Shown: positions 32,769 through 43,408 of the stretch, in pieces
Layout: each line of letters starts with the position of its first letter
Numbering within the stretch: the stretch's first letter is position 1
Source: Kondoa malvinella
Taxonomy: Eukaryota > Basidiomycota > Agaricostilbomycetes > Agaricostilbales > Kondoaceae
Reading direction: 5' to 3'
Assembly (NCBI GenBank): GCA_039545315.1
Contig: BCIM01000009.1
Location: 744,001 to 808,000, forward strand
DNA length: 64,000 nt
Position numbers and translations under genes: made by a program
Notes under the pieces: model-generated
Databases searched by the model: none
Told to the model about the DNA's origin: nothing
Seen by the model: only the letters and a program-made list of their open reading frames with translations

Positions 32769-35700
32769 ATGGTCAGTGCTTCGTCCTGCTCTAATATGGC
32801 TGCGGCTCACTTTTATTCGTTGAAATAGCCAATGCTCTTGGACATTCAGGTAGGCCCCTTCAGCAGCGCGTCTGTAAAGAGCAGCTGCTCATATCTATGA
32901 TGTACAGCGCAAGCTCCTGGCTCGGTAAGGCAATTCGCCTGTTGAACAGCGTGCAAGGCTGATATGTGTCGCCTTGCAGCTCTGAGCGCGTCAAATCCGT
33001 CGACTTTCACCCTACAGAGCCTTGGCTGCTCGCTGGCTTGTACAACGGAAATGTGCTGATATGGAACCACGATACTGGAGTAGGCCTCGCAAGTCATATT
33101 GCCGTGATACATCAGCTAAAGCATATCCCGACCTCACAGGTGCTCATCAAAACGTTCGAAGTCACAGAAGTACCAGTGAGATGTGTTAAATTCGTTACGC
33201 GCAAGAACTGGTCAGTGAAAAGCGCAGGCTATCCTGTCCGCGCAGTCTGACTTGGCAATGCTTTGACAGGTTCGTCTGCGGGTCGGACGACTTCAATCTA
33301 CGAGTCTACAACTACAATACTTCGGAAAAGATTATCTCCTTTGAAGCACACCCGGACTACATCAGGTCCGCAGAAAGATCTTATGGTTGCGACATTTTGC
33401 TAATGTTGCTGAATAGATGTCTAGCCGTTCACCCTACCCAGAATCTGATACTCACAGGCAGTGATGATATGACGATCAAGCTGTGGGACTGGGAAAAGGG
33501 TTGGAAGTGTATTCAGGTCGGTTTTTTTGGATCTGGACATCAGCCTCTTGCTGATTCTTAGTTGAACGAATCGACAGGTCTTCGAAGGTCACACCCACTA
33601 TATCATGAACGTTGCCTTCAATCCGAAAGACTCAAATACCTTTGCTTCCGCATGTCTGGATCGCACAGTCAAGGTTTGGTCCCTCTCTTCCGCCTCAGCC
33701 AATTTCACCCTCGACGCACACGACAAAGGCGTCAACTATGTCGAATACTACCACGGCGGCGATAAACCCTACATGATCACTACAGGCGACGACAGACTGA
33801 TCAAGATTTGGGATTATCACGCAAAATCTTGCATCCAGACACTTGAAGGTCATACGTCCAACGTCAGCTTTGCTATCTTCCACCCTAGTTTGCCTATCAT
33901 TGTCAGTGGATCGGAAGATGGCACAGTCAAGATTTGGCATTCGTCTACTTATCGTCTTGAAAACACATTGAATTATGGGTTGGAACGTGCTTGGTGTGTT
34001 GCGTATTCAAAGAGAGGGAATGAAGTCGCGCTCGGTTTCGATGAGGGTGCCGTGGTAGTCCAGGTCAGTAAGATAAAAGGTTTCAGTCTTGAGCTGATTG
34101 TGTTGGTTTATCTTCTGACAGCTCGGGAGAGACGAGCCTTCCGTCAGCATGGACAACTCAGGCAAGATCGTCTACACCAAGAACTCAGAAGTCTTGACTG
34201 TCAACGCTGCTGGAACACAAGGTAGGCCAGCATTGCCCGGCTTGAGATTCGATCTCATGCCACAGGTTTTGTGTCTACAGATGAGCAGATACCCGATGGT
34301 GGCAAGCTCTCTGCTCCTGTGCGCGAGATGGGCACTACCGAAGTCTATTCGCAATCACTGCAACATTCGCCAAATGGAAGGTATGCCGTGAAGGTCGCTC
34401 AGTGACTAGACACTCATATGCATAATTATGGCACGTAGATTTGTGACTGTCTGTGGCGATGGCGAATACATCATCTACACTTCACTCGCATGGCGCAACA
34501 AGTCCTTCGGCACTGGTCTATCCTTCGCATGGGGATCTGATTCCAATACCTATGCCGTCCGCGAGTCGGCGTCAAAGACCAAGGTGTACAAGAATTTCCG
34601 CGAGCGCCCTGATCTGATCAAAAAGGCTTTTACTACCGAGACTTTGTTTGGTGGTCCATTACTGGGTGTCAAGGGAACTGGATTTGTTGTGTTCTATGAT
34701 TGGGAGTCTGGAGCTATTGTCAGAAGGATAGAGGTTGATGCGAGAAATGTAAGAGCTTACCTCTTGGCATCGGTCTGCGCTGATGTAAACTTGCTGCTCC
34801 TCAGGTCTTCTGGTCCGGCACCGGCTCGCTGGTATGTATAGCCGCAGACGATAGCTACTATGTTCTTCGCTTCGACCGCGATTCGTACACCAACTTCGTA
34901 GATGCTGGAGGCGATTTGGGCGATGAAGGAGTTGAAGACGCTTTCGACTTGGTCGCGGAAATCAGCGAATCCATCCAATCAGCAAAATGGGTCGGCGACT
35001 GTCTCGTCTACACTACCTCTGGCAACCGTCTCAACTACCTCGTCGGCTCTCAGACTCATACTATCTCACATTTTGACTCGTGAGTCGTAATTCATGCTTT
35101 TCAACGTATTTGTTGATGCTTCGGACTGCGACACACAGTCAATTGTTCCTTCTCGGATACATTCCAGCGCACAACAGAATATATCTAGCAGACAAGGAGA
35201 TGAACATCACTGTCTATGCGCTTTCGCTCTCAGTCATCGAATACCAGACTGCTATTCTACGTGAAGACTATGAAGCAGCTGATGAGCTCCTACCGAGGAT
35301 TCCGTCTGAACAGCGGAATCGCATCGCACGATTCCTTGAGCAGCAAGGTAAGCCGGAATGCTCTGTATAGCCAGATTGTTGTGCTTACGAAGGCTCGGGT
35401 TTACAGACCTGAAAGACCTGGCAATGCGTGTCACTACCGACCCAGACCACAAATTCGACCTATGCTTAGCGTCAGATGACCTCGAAGCAGCACTGGAGAT
35501 CACGCGTGAGGCACCTTCTGAAGTCAAGTGGAAAGCTGTAGGCGACCGAGCGTTACAAGCATGGAAGCTATCACTGGCCGAGGAGTGCTTTGCAGCAGCG
35601 GGCGACCTTTCCGGTCTTCTCCTCATCTACTCTTCCACCGGCTCTACCGCTGGCTTGCAGAATCTTGCTCAACGCGCTACAGACAAGGGGAGCAACAACA

Positions 35701-36227
35701 TTGCCTTTATCTCCCAACTGCTTCTTGGCGAGAAGGAAGCATGTGTGGATGTGCTGCTGGACACCGACCGACAATCAGAAGCTGCACTCTTCAGTCGCAC
35801 GTACGCGCCAAGTCTTACGGAAAAGGCAGTCAAAGGCTGGAAGAAAAGCTTGCTGCCAAAGGGCAAGAAAATCGCCGAGACTCTGGGAGACCCGAGCGAG
35901 TCGCCCGATGCATTCGAAGAAGGATGGGAAGAGACATTAGAAAGGGAGCGAGTTGGGGCAACGCAGCAGAGTCAAGGGCAGGTAGAAGACAAAGCACCTC
36001 TAACGCCTGCCAGCGGTTCGGCATCACTTCCAGCACCTGAGATAGTGCTTAGTCCGCCAGTGGATGACCGAAATCAGCCTGGTGAGTTGCGTACGCCTTG
36101 TTTCAGAGGCCCACCTGATTTTGACGTAGACATGCTTGCCAATGGCATCGAGTCAAGACAAGAGCAGGCGGCGGACAATGAGGGTTCGGACGAGGAAGCT
36201 TTCGAGGAAACTGGAGAGACTGAGTAG
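32769..36227 (+). CDS. SEC27: Coatomer subunit beta' (COPI)
   Basis: Part of the COPI coat that returns cargo from Golgi to ER. The start exon holds only ATG (32769-32771). After a 57 nt intron comes CC-ATG (32829-32849), then a 17 nt exon (32909-32925). Together these give MPMLLDIQRKLLARSERVK, which aligns with the MPLLLD...RKL starts of fungal beta' subunits. Two WD40 propellers follow: [53 protein letters not shown] and so on. The alpha-solenoid follows with [20 protein letters not shown] and [20 protein letters not shown]. The C-terminal tail is acidic. An optional last intron (36082-36129, 48 nt) has no stop. The protein is about 830 residues, the family's usual size. Confidence 0.95.
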
Positions 36228-36361
36228 GGTAGGGAAGTACATGTGTAGTAGCAAATCGACTAGTAATGTCATTACATTACGGACCCTTTCTAGTGTTACA
36301 AAGACCTTCTTCCGGACAGGTAAAACGGCTCGAGTCTGACTCACATTACTGCTGTCGTGTA

Positions 36362-37611
36362 TTATACCAATCTTCCCTTTGGCCCTGGTGACTGCTGTAA
36401 AGGCGGAGTGAGGGATGCAGGTGCAGGTGCAGGTGCTGACGATGAACTCGCGCCAGACATCTCAACAGACGCATCTTGATAGGCCGGCGGGAGTCGTCCA
36501 GAGTGCAAGTCTTCTTCATTGTTCGAAAGCAGGGACGCACGCACGTCTGGATGGTACGCGTCTGAAGATGCATATCCACTCGTTGGCCGAGCAGAAAGAA
36601 GAGCTTGATTAGAGGATATAGAGTGTGCTGCAGGGCTGGGGACTGGAGCGATGTCATATCTCGTTGGAGCCTCGTGCATCTCTGTGTCGAGGGCGATTCT
36701 AGCTTGCAGTGCATTGCGCTGTTTTCGTCGGCGTCGAAGACAGCAAAACAGGAGGAGTGCCAAAATCAAGAGGCCGCCAAGAGCACCGCCTGCCGAGCCA
36801 GCTACATCCCATATCAGATCTTGCTCGTTACTGCTAACGGCGACTGACCTGTCAAGCCAACATTCGAGCTTCCTCCGTCCTTCTGTGCTGCACCAGGAGT
36901 TGCTTCAGCGGAATTGAGAGCAGTAGTTGCCCGAGTAGAGCTCGAAGCGGTTTCCAATGCCCTTGACAATGATGTTGTATCTACTGGAGTTGTTGCCGGA
37001 GCATCGTCGATCCGCAGAAAGTCCAAACAGATGAAACCAATCCTTCCGAATTGCGCATCAGCCGCTATTCGTTCATCCTCGGTCCGTTGATTGACGATTC
37101 GAACAGTGTGTCTCGCTGCGGGAAGGTTTGGACTGGTATAGCGGACTGTAGCTTCACCGCTGCCTTCTGCATTTCCCTCCTCGAAGCCATCGCCGGTGCC
37201 AGCAAGGATAGAGTCCTTTAAGTAGTCTGAGCCCTAAATCTCTTCCAATAGAGATGACTGACTATGTAAACGAGAAATTTTCCTCTATCGTTCTTTGTGC
37301 CGTAGAGCACCTGGAAACCAGTGCCTAGTCCCTCATGAGCTGATATTCAAGCAGGAGGAGAGGTTGACGTACCTTCGAAGGTGAACGAGTACTGCGCTGT
37401 TGGATCATTGCTGTAGCTGAAAGTACCGTTCGAGACATAAAATTGCGTCGTATCATGGTTCCAGATGCCTGTTCTGCGTATCAGACATGCCGCATTGGCA
37501 GCCTTGCCCTGACTGACCCGTGTATGTGATGCTGCTGTCGCTATCATCCAATTGTATCGCAGCCCTTGCGCGAAAGCATAGCAGCGACAGTAACGCGAGG
37601 CAAGTAATCAT
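36362..37611 (-). CDS. Secreted or membrane protein with one TM helix and Pro-rich cytoplasmic tail
   Basis: The signal peptide is MITCLALLSLLCFRARA. The exoplasmic part looks beta-rich (AIQLDDSDSSITYTG, TGIWNHDTTQFYVSNGTF, HTVRIVNQRTEDERIAADAQ). It has potential N-glycosylation (SNGT) and a Ser/Thr-rich stalk. One hydrophobic helix, GSAGGALGGLLILALLLFCC, is followed by RRRRK. The cytoplasmic tail is Ser/Pro-rich with YASSDAYHP and ends PGPKGRLV. The pattern (signal, beta domain, stalk, TM, short tail) is common in basidiomycete surface proteins, some of them stress sensors. No specific family is assigned. Several short introns are present between 36800 and 37560. Confidence 0.7.
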
Positions 37612-38056
37612 ATTTGCTTAATGTCTTCAATACGAGCAGCCAGCAGTCGACTAGGGACAAAGCACTGCCCCAGGGACAAGCTGTCTTCCGTCAAGAAAGG
37701 CGAAACGGCGCTTGTCATCTTGAAACGTCTGGTGATTCATCTGAAGGCGGTATATTTGGCTGGTAGCGACGCGCTTGCGAGCTGTGCGAAGAGCAACCGA
37801 TTGACAGCATAGGATAGGCGATAGCTTTGTGCAAAAGAAGCATCTTCGTCGAGCAAGGGTTATGAACTCCGGCTTGGATTGGAGAAGGGCTTGTTACACT
37901 TGCAATGCACACATATACAGTTCGGCTCTCATACCGCGTGACCAATCCCGCAGAGCGACTCGGTCCGCTCTACAGCCCGAACCAGCTCGACCTAAAGATC
38001 CATTTCCTGCCAGCCTTCAATCAGCTCACTCTCCTCTCAACACGCAGAATCAGAGC
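37612..38056. other. Intergenic region between two minus-strand genes
   Basis: About 445 bp holds the promoter of the membrane protein gene at 36362-37611 and the 3' end of the CIA30 gene. Plus-strand short frames here are antisense shadows or have no similarity. Nothing else was seen. Confidence 0.4.
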
Positions 38057-38848
38057 TCACAACCAACTCTTTGCCCACTCCCAAGCACCCGTCCTAGGTC
38101 GCTCAACAGCGCAAACTTGACCAATAAGCAATTCAAAATCGCCCTCTTGTTTCCCAAACCCGCTTCTGCACATCCAAGACAATTCGGTCAGGTCTGCTGG
38201 ATCAAGTGGTTTGGCTTCATCGCGTGGAACAGATCGACCACGATAAGTAGGTTCAAAGTCTTGCCAGTTTGCAGTGAGCGTTTTAGGTAGAGGTGAAGGA
38301 GTTGAAGAGAAATGGTATTCGTATGATACTAGGATAGAACATGAAACTCGATGCTGTTGAGGTATGTAGAACGTACTGCGTGATTGAATCCTTCCGTCTG
38401 GTCTGGTTTCCGGTTGATCAGTTTTGAGAATCAGCACGAATTCATTTATAGAAGTTGTAGTGTGCAAATTCGGTAGGAGGGTGAATTGTATACCGGAATA
38501 ACGATTGGATGGGAGGGCGTCTGGTGCATTGACAGTGGATTGAGAGGCAAATCCTGCTCCTCCGAGCGTCTTGATGTCTGTTCTTCCGGTCAAAAGATAT
38601 TCCCAAAGAAAACACAGCAGACCAGACCAACCTAGATGACCATGAAAGCGTATTGAGTGACCAGATTTCTCTTCATCCTCTTTAGGATAGGACATAAACG
38701 AAGTCGAAGAGCCGCCTCGAACTCTGTCGTCTATGGCTTTCCAGTCCTGCAAACCGAAAGCATGAACATACGTCCGTCGGGGGAAGGAAGAGAAGCATAC
38801 GCTAGGTATCCAAGGAACAGATCCATAGCCATAGAGAGGGTAGGTCAT
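38057..38848 (-). CDS. CIA30-domain complex I assembly factor (NDUFAF1-like)
   Basis: Predicted mitochondrial assembly protein related to CIA30/NDUFAF1, a chaperone for an early complex I intermediate. It shows DWKAIDDRVRGGSSTSFMS, a conserved CIA30 start, then HSIRFHGHL and TLGGAGFASQSTVNA, the domain's LGGxGFAS element. Later strands are FVLILKTDQPETRPDGR and SYEYHF. An intron of 54 nt (38578-38631) is in frame and stop-free. Its removal joins FHGHL to DIKTLGGAGFASQ, which matches the family better than the read-through. The spliced protein is about 245 residues. A mitochondrial targeting sequence is not obvious. Some fungal CIA30-domain proteins act outside mitochondria, so the role is inferred. 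Confidence 0.75.
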   Translation of the reverse strand: MTYPLYGYGSVPWIPSVCFSSFPRRTYVHAFGLQDWKAIDDRVRGGSSTSFMSYPKEDEEKSGHSIRFHGHLGWSGLLCFLWEYLLTGRTDIKTLGGAGFASQSTVNAPDALPSNRYSGIQFTLLPNLHTTTSINEFVLILKTDQPETRPDGRIQSRSTFYIPQQHRVSCSILVSYEYHFSSTPSPLPKTLTANWQDFEPTYRGRSVPRDEAKPLDPADLTELSWMCRSGFGKQEGDFELLIGQVCAVERPRTGAWEWAKSWL

Positions 38849-39095
38849 GCTTGACAGACGGGATAGGCGAGAAAAGGTAGACAGCGAAATTATGACAGCG
38901 GAAACAGAGAAGATAGCATAAAATGAGAGAATCCTAGAGCATTAGAAAGCGAAACAGCAACGACGGAGCACAGCAGTTGGTCGACCTTGTCCATCCTTAC
39001 GGCGGGTCTGTCTCAACGTCGACGCTCCTCTCCGAATCCACCCACTAGCTCCTCAATACTCACCGTCAGACTGTATCGATCACAAGGGCATCAAA
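38849..39095. promoter_or_regulatory. Shared upstream region of CIA30 gene and FIP1
   Basis: 247 bp between divergent starts. No motif was recognised; a promoter role is inferred from gene order. Confidence 0.3.
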
Positions 39096-40870
39096 ATGTC
39101 AGGAGCTCTGTTCACGCCCTCGAGCGAGGGCAATTGACTGAATTCTCGGATATTAGGGACGAAGACGATGCTTTCCTCTATGGAGACTCTGAAGCTACGA
39201 CAGAAACGCCAGCAGCCCCTCAACCAGATCTGAATGCTGGGTAGGTTCATTCGACTGCACTGCACGGCAGGGCAAAGTTTAATGTGAAATATATGAGCAG
39301 GTCTACAGCTGCTGTTGCTCCGGCAGGAGACTCTGGCGAAGATATGGACGAAGCTACGGATGAATCAGTGCGTCGTTGCCTCTCTCATGGAAATGCGAAG
39401 CTAGTCTGACATTCGCATGACAGGACGTGGAGATTATATTGGACGCGGATCCTGCTGCTCCTGCACCGCAAGCTAACAGGTCAGTCGATAGAGACTCAAG
39501 CGCTGTACATTGCTCGGAGGTTGATCTATTTTGACAGACAAGGACCTCATCGAACCTGGGGAGGTGGTGCGCCTCAAAGTGAGTCTCATTGATTAGGTAC
39601 ATACTGGTGCTCATAGTAACACAGTCAACGTCGCGCAACTACAACAACAAATCCAAGACCAACAATCTCAACTCCAACAAGAAGCTACTTTCCCTTTACT
39701 TCCTCCATCAAACGCTCAAGCTCTTCGAACCCTTCCACCGAATCAAGCTCCCGGCCCAAACCCAAACTACGCAGATCCATCCAACCCACCAGACCTCTCC
39801 ACACCAGCCCTAGTAGATGACCAAACATCTTTACTCGACGTCGACTTGGATAGCTTAGAATCGAAACCGTGGACATTACCAGGAGCTCACGTAGCCGATT
39901 ATTTCAATTATGGGTTCGACGAAGCTTCCTGGCGTTTATACGTAGCGCAACAGAAACAAAGCCGAGAAGAATCGGCGAAAATGAAGGAGAACCCTTTTGC
40001 TGGGTTTGCAAAAGTTTCAGCTCAAGAAGCTTGGAATTCTTTACCGCCCGAATTCAAGGGCGTGATGATGCAGACGATCATGTCTTCTTTCGGTGGAGGA
40101 GCGGGAATGATGCCTGGTATGATGCCTGGTATGAATATGGGAATGCCTGGAATGCCTGGGATGGATATGAGTCAGATGGGCATGGACATGTCTGGTATGG
40201 GTGGAGGAGAAGGTTACGATGAAGAAGGATATGGAGCACAAGGTTATGATGCAAGTGGTGGGTTTGGTGATTACGACCAAAGCTTCCAAGGTGGATTCAG
40301 AGGTGGTAGAGGAGGAAAGAGAGCCGGTGGGAAAGGCGCGAATCCATTCGGTTTGGGAGCGGGAGGAGTTGTGGTGCCAAAAGCTAGCTCAAGCTCTGTG
40401 CCGACTGGTCCAAGAGCTGTTTCTCCATTGCCAGCCAACATCCCTACCGGCCCAAGAAAAGCTGGAGGCCCACCACCTGAAGGTCCAAGAGCATCTAGAG
40501 GCAAAGGAAGCAGTCAATACTATCGAGATAAGGACGCTTCTGGTTCCGCGCAGAATGGGGATGGTCTAGATTACGGTGATCAGCCTGATGACTCGAGTCG
40601 AGGAGGTAGCAAGAGAAGCGGCAGACGATCAAGAGGTAGTAGGAGGAAAGATTACTCGGATGAAAGCGAGGACGAGTTTCAGCGTGTACGCAGAAGGTCG
40701 AGGAGTTATTCTGCCGAACGAAGCAGAAGCAGGAGTCAGAGTCCTGGTCACTCGTGAGTTCTACATTGTATTGCAGTGATCCTGTCTGACAATTCATCAG
40801 GAAGCGGAGAGCGGACGATGATTCAAGCAAGAGCAGTCGAAGCAAGCGGTCGAGAAAGACATATGAGTGA
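39096..40870 (+). CDS. FIP1: Pre-mRNA polyadenylation factor FIP1
   Basis: Subunit of the cleavage and polyadenylation factor that tethers poly(A) polymerase. The first exon is only 14 nt (39096-39109). Its donor GTTCAC is weak, but it keeps phase and gives [18 protein letters not shown], with the DDAFLYGD of Fip1 N-termini. DVEIILDAD is the acidic Pap1-binding-like part. The Fip1 motif is [20 protein letters not shown] then [10 protein letters not shown]. The C-terminal half is Met/Gly-rich ([12 protein letters not shown] type), then Gly/Arg-rich, with RS dipeptides at the end. The last intron joins SPGHS to [11 protein letters not shown], ending at TGA 40868-40870. About six short introns. 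The stretch before exon 2 in the same frame has no ATG, so the tiny first exon is preferred. Confidence 0.88.
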
Positions 40871-40926
40871 GGGTAAAATGTGTATAACATGCGCGGTATA
40901 TACAATGCAGTTCAGGTTGTCCTGTT

Positions 40927-42109
40927 CTATCGTTTCTTCTTTTTGCCTTTCCCACCTTCGTCTAATAGTCCTGCTCCTTGAATGGCTGATCGGGCGGCCT
41001 GCAAAGAACTTCAGACAAACAGTCGCACGATGTACAATGAGCGTACCGAGTTGATGTGCTTGAAACGGTCAGCGCCTCTGTCATGTACAATGTGATGACA
41101 TCAGCGAGAAGCTGAACGTCACAGTATTGTACTGACAGATGTATTCCGCCAAACCATCTTGATACCACAACCAAGCAATTATCCGCGGGTATCAACTCCA
41201 GCAGATGCGCCAATCTAGCACCAGCTGCTGATTCCCCATCATCGTCCGAATCATGATGCACCAAGCCTTCTAGTGTAGTATACCTCCATGCACTGTGCAA
41301 CATGCGTTGGCCTTCAGCTGATAAACAGCAAAAGCCAACATGACGCACACTATATTATGACTCGCACGCGCGATTCTTTTATCCCTGTTGAGCCAAGCTA
41401 AAACTTGCGCAACCTGACTGGCGTCCGTCAAAGGACTCGCGCAATGCCCAACAAAGACGCTCTTCCTATCTGTTATTGGCTCGGACGATATCACTGATAT
41501 GCCCTCGGGTAATCGTATCTCTTGCTGTTGCTGCTGTTGTGGTTCTGGAGGGGAGGAAGGTTGAGGAGAAGGTGTTCGAGATATAGGTTTCCGAGCTGCT
41601 AGTTCGGCTAAATGGGTCTCATACCATTGTTGCGTGAGCTGTTGAGCGATTGAGAGACCTTCGTAGAGCGCTTCAGTGCCCGGTGACCATGCTACGTCTT
41701 CATGCATGTATGTACTGCCATGCAATTCAGCCATAGCCTCACCTGGATAGGTGTTGCGGACCGTGTGATCTGTCCAAAGAGCTCATGGTCGACCTGCGCA
41801 GCGTTCAGCACGGGCTATAGCTTTGTTCGATGTATTCACCTGAAAGTCACCACAGTATTTCGACTCGAGCTGTAGTTGAGGAGGTTTCGATTCTGGGTAT
41901 TCAGGAGGTAGCGATACAATGAACGAGATGGGGACATCATGATCTGCCAGAGCAGTAGAGAGTCGAAGATGCAATGTCGAGCCAGACGTATATTTTTCGT
42001 CCAGAGGTATCAAAGAGCCTGGCTCGTAGATGGCTTGTAATGCTGATAGCTCATCTGAAACGATGCCTGCATCTGTGGACAGCTGCGAGATCAGCTCATC
42101 GAGGGTCAT
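40927..42109 (-). CDS. YIH1: IMPACT-family protein with RWD domain (Yih1-like)
   Basis: The family (yeast Yih1, human IMPACT) binds Gcn1 through an RWD domain and restrains the Gcn2 eIF2-alpha kinase. RWD: MTLDELISQLSTDAGIVSDE, LSALQAIYEPGSL, VSLPPEYPESKPPQLQLESK. A Pro/Gln-rich linker follows, including six Gln in a row. The IMPACT (UPF0029) domain reads FVGHCASPLTDASQVAQVLA, ASHNIVAWRY, HHDSDDDGESAAGARLAHLL and LVVVSRWFGGIHLGADRFKH. The end is AARSAIQGAGLLDEGGKGKK, with the stop at 40927. Introns include one that removes the GTGCGTC segment and restores HNIVAW. The start follows the stop of the upstream F-box-like gene by only 12 nt (see findings). Convergent with FIP1, 56 bp away. Confidence 0.87.
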
Positions 42110-42121
42110 CTGCACCAAGCA

Positions 42122-43256
42122 TTAATGACGCGACTGCACGGAGTCGGAGATCCCAAGATTATACATTGTACAGACTAGTCTTACATCGCTCGCCTTGAAA
42201 ACACTACATCGCACCCCTTGATCCAGCAACTCGTCTGCCCACATCAACCTCGCTCGACGAATCTCTGCGCCCAAGCCGTCGCCCTCTGTGCCGCTCTTGT
42301 AGCATCCGCATTGTTGGCGACTACATTGGTATTCCTTCCTCCTATAATACCCTATCAGCATGCCAGACTTCAGCACAGACCCAATAAGAGGACTGACCAC
42401 CCACAAACAAGACTACCCTCTGCGTCTTTCTCTTTTCCGCTTCCTCGACCGCAACAATCACTCGTCCAATATTCAACGCAACCTCCTTCCACGCAAATTC
42501 ATAATCGCTTTGCCTATGATACAACCCTTGACCCTTTTCACTCGTCTTACTATCTTCAGGTGGAGGTTTCATCAGGACCAAACTAGCTTTTGCGATTGTC
42601 TGATCAATGACCAAAGACCGCATAGAAGAATTCGGAGGGTCGATTTGCGTGATTGGTTTCTCTACCTCGCCTATTCCTAATTCACTGAATCCAGAATCTA
42701 GAGCTTGACGTTCGTTAAAGACATCAAACCAAGTTCGCCATACTCTTTCTAGTCCTTCAGCGATGGTGAAATCGTTCGGAGCGTATGCGCGTGGATCGAG
42801 ACGGTCATAAGTGATTTTAACGGCTAGTAGGAAAGTTTCGAAAGATTGAGTCGCATCCATTTGAAAGAGGACGCGGTTGGCTCTGTTTGCGGTACAAAAG
42901 GTGAATTGTGCTAGAGTTGGCTGTGATGGGGTGGTGTCCGAAAAGGCGTCAAAGAGTAATGTATGCTGCAACATCCTGGCCACGTCTATTAGCTCCGACT
43001 CAGGCTACGACCAAGAGACTCACTTTGTAGGATCCGACGGAGCACTGGATTCAAATTTGATGACAGTCTTCAAGTCAGGGTCGACGCGTGAAGGTGTGAT
43101 GAGGTCAAAGAAGCGTTGACGGAGGATAGAATCAATCAAGGCATGAAAATCTTTCGACACGGGCATTAATGAAATAAGGCTCTTTGCTTCTAGCCAGTCC
43201 AGGCAGGCCGTGCGGAGTTCAGAGGGTAAGCCAGATAAGGACGGCGATTCGGCCAT
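42122..43256 (-). CDS. F-box-like protein
   Basis: The protein starts MAESPSLSGLPSELRTACLD and continues WLEAKSLISLMPVSKDFHAL, which fits an F-box (Leu-Pro...Leu...Ser-x-x-Phe). No Leu-rich repeats, WD repeats or Kelch repeats follow. The rest is a conserved-looking alpha/beta region (MLQHTLLFDAFSDTTPSQ, FQMDATQSFETFLLAVKITY, VWRTWFDVFNERQALDSG) with no family I recognise. The C-terminus has RRKEYQCSRQQCGCYKSG and helices up to VFKASD. Two endings reach the same stop (taa, 42122-42124): with or without a last intron beginning GTAAGACTAG. The target is unknown. Confidence 0.6.
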
Positions 43257-43408
43257 TACTGCTTCGGAGCAGAGGCTATACAGTTGATGTTGTGAGGCAC
43301 AGCCGTACTGTGTGTATATGACTAGGAGCTTGATCAAGGTTGTCGCAGTTGAGGCGGTGGATTGAGTCAGAGCGTGAAATATCGAATATAGGTCGAGTTC
43401 ATGCAACG
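43257..43408. promoter_or_regulatory. Short divergent promoter region
   Basis: Only 152 bp separates the starts of the F-box-like gene (minus) and the SLC35-type transporter (plus). Both promoters must share this stretch. No motif was recognised. Confidence 0.4.

Noticed and set aside
35358..36227. Separate gene at the end of SEC27
   Set aside because: It continues the same coatomer solenoid and is joined by a short intron.
37829..38290. 153-codon plus-strand frame
   Set aside because: It is antisense to the CIA30 gene and its 3' flank, has low similarity to anything and lies in an intergenic gap and exon shadow.
42122..43256. Two separate genes for the 42122-42983 and 43020-43256 regions
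   Set aside because: An intron of about 50 nt joins them in phase, so one F-box-like protein is simpler.
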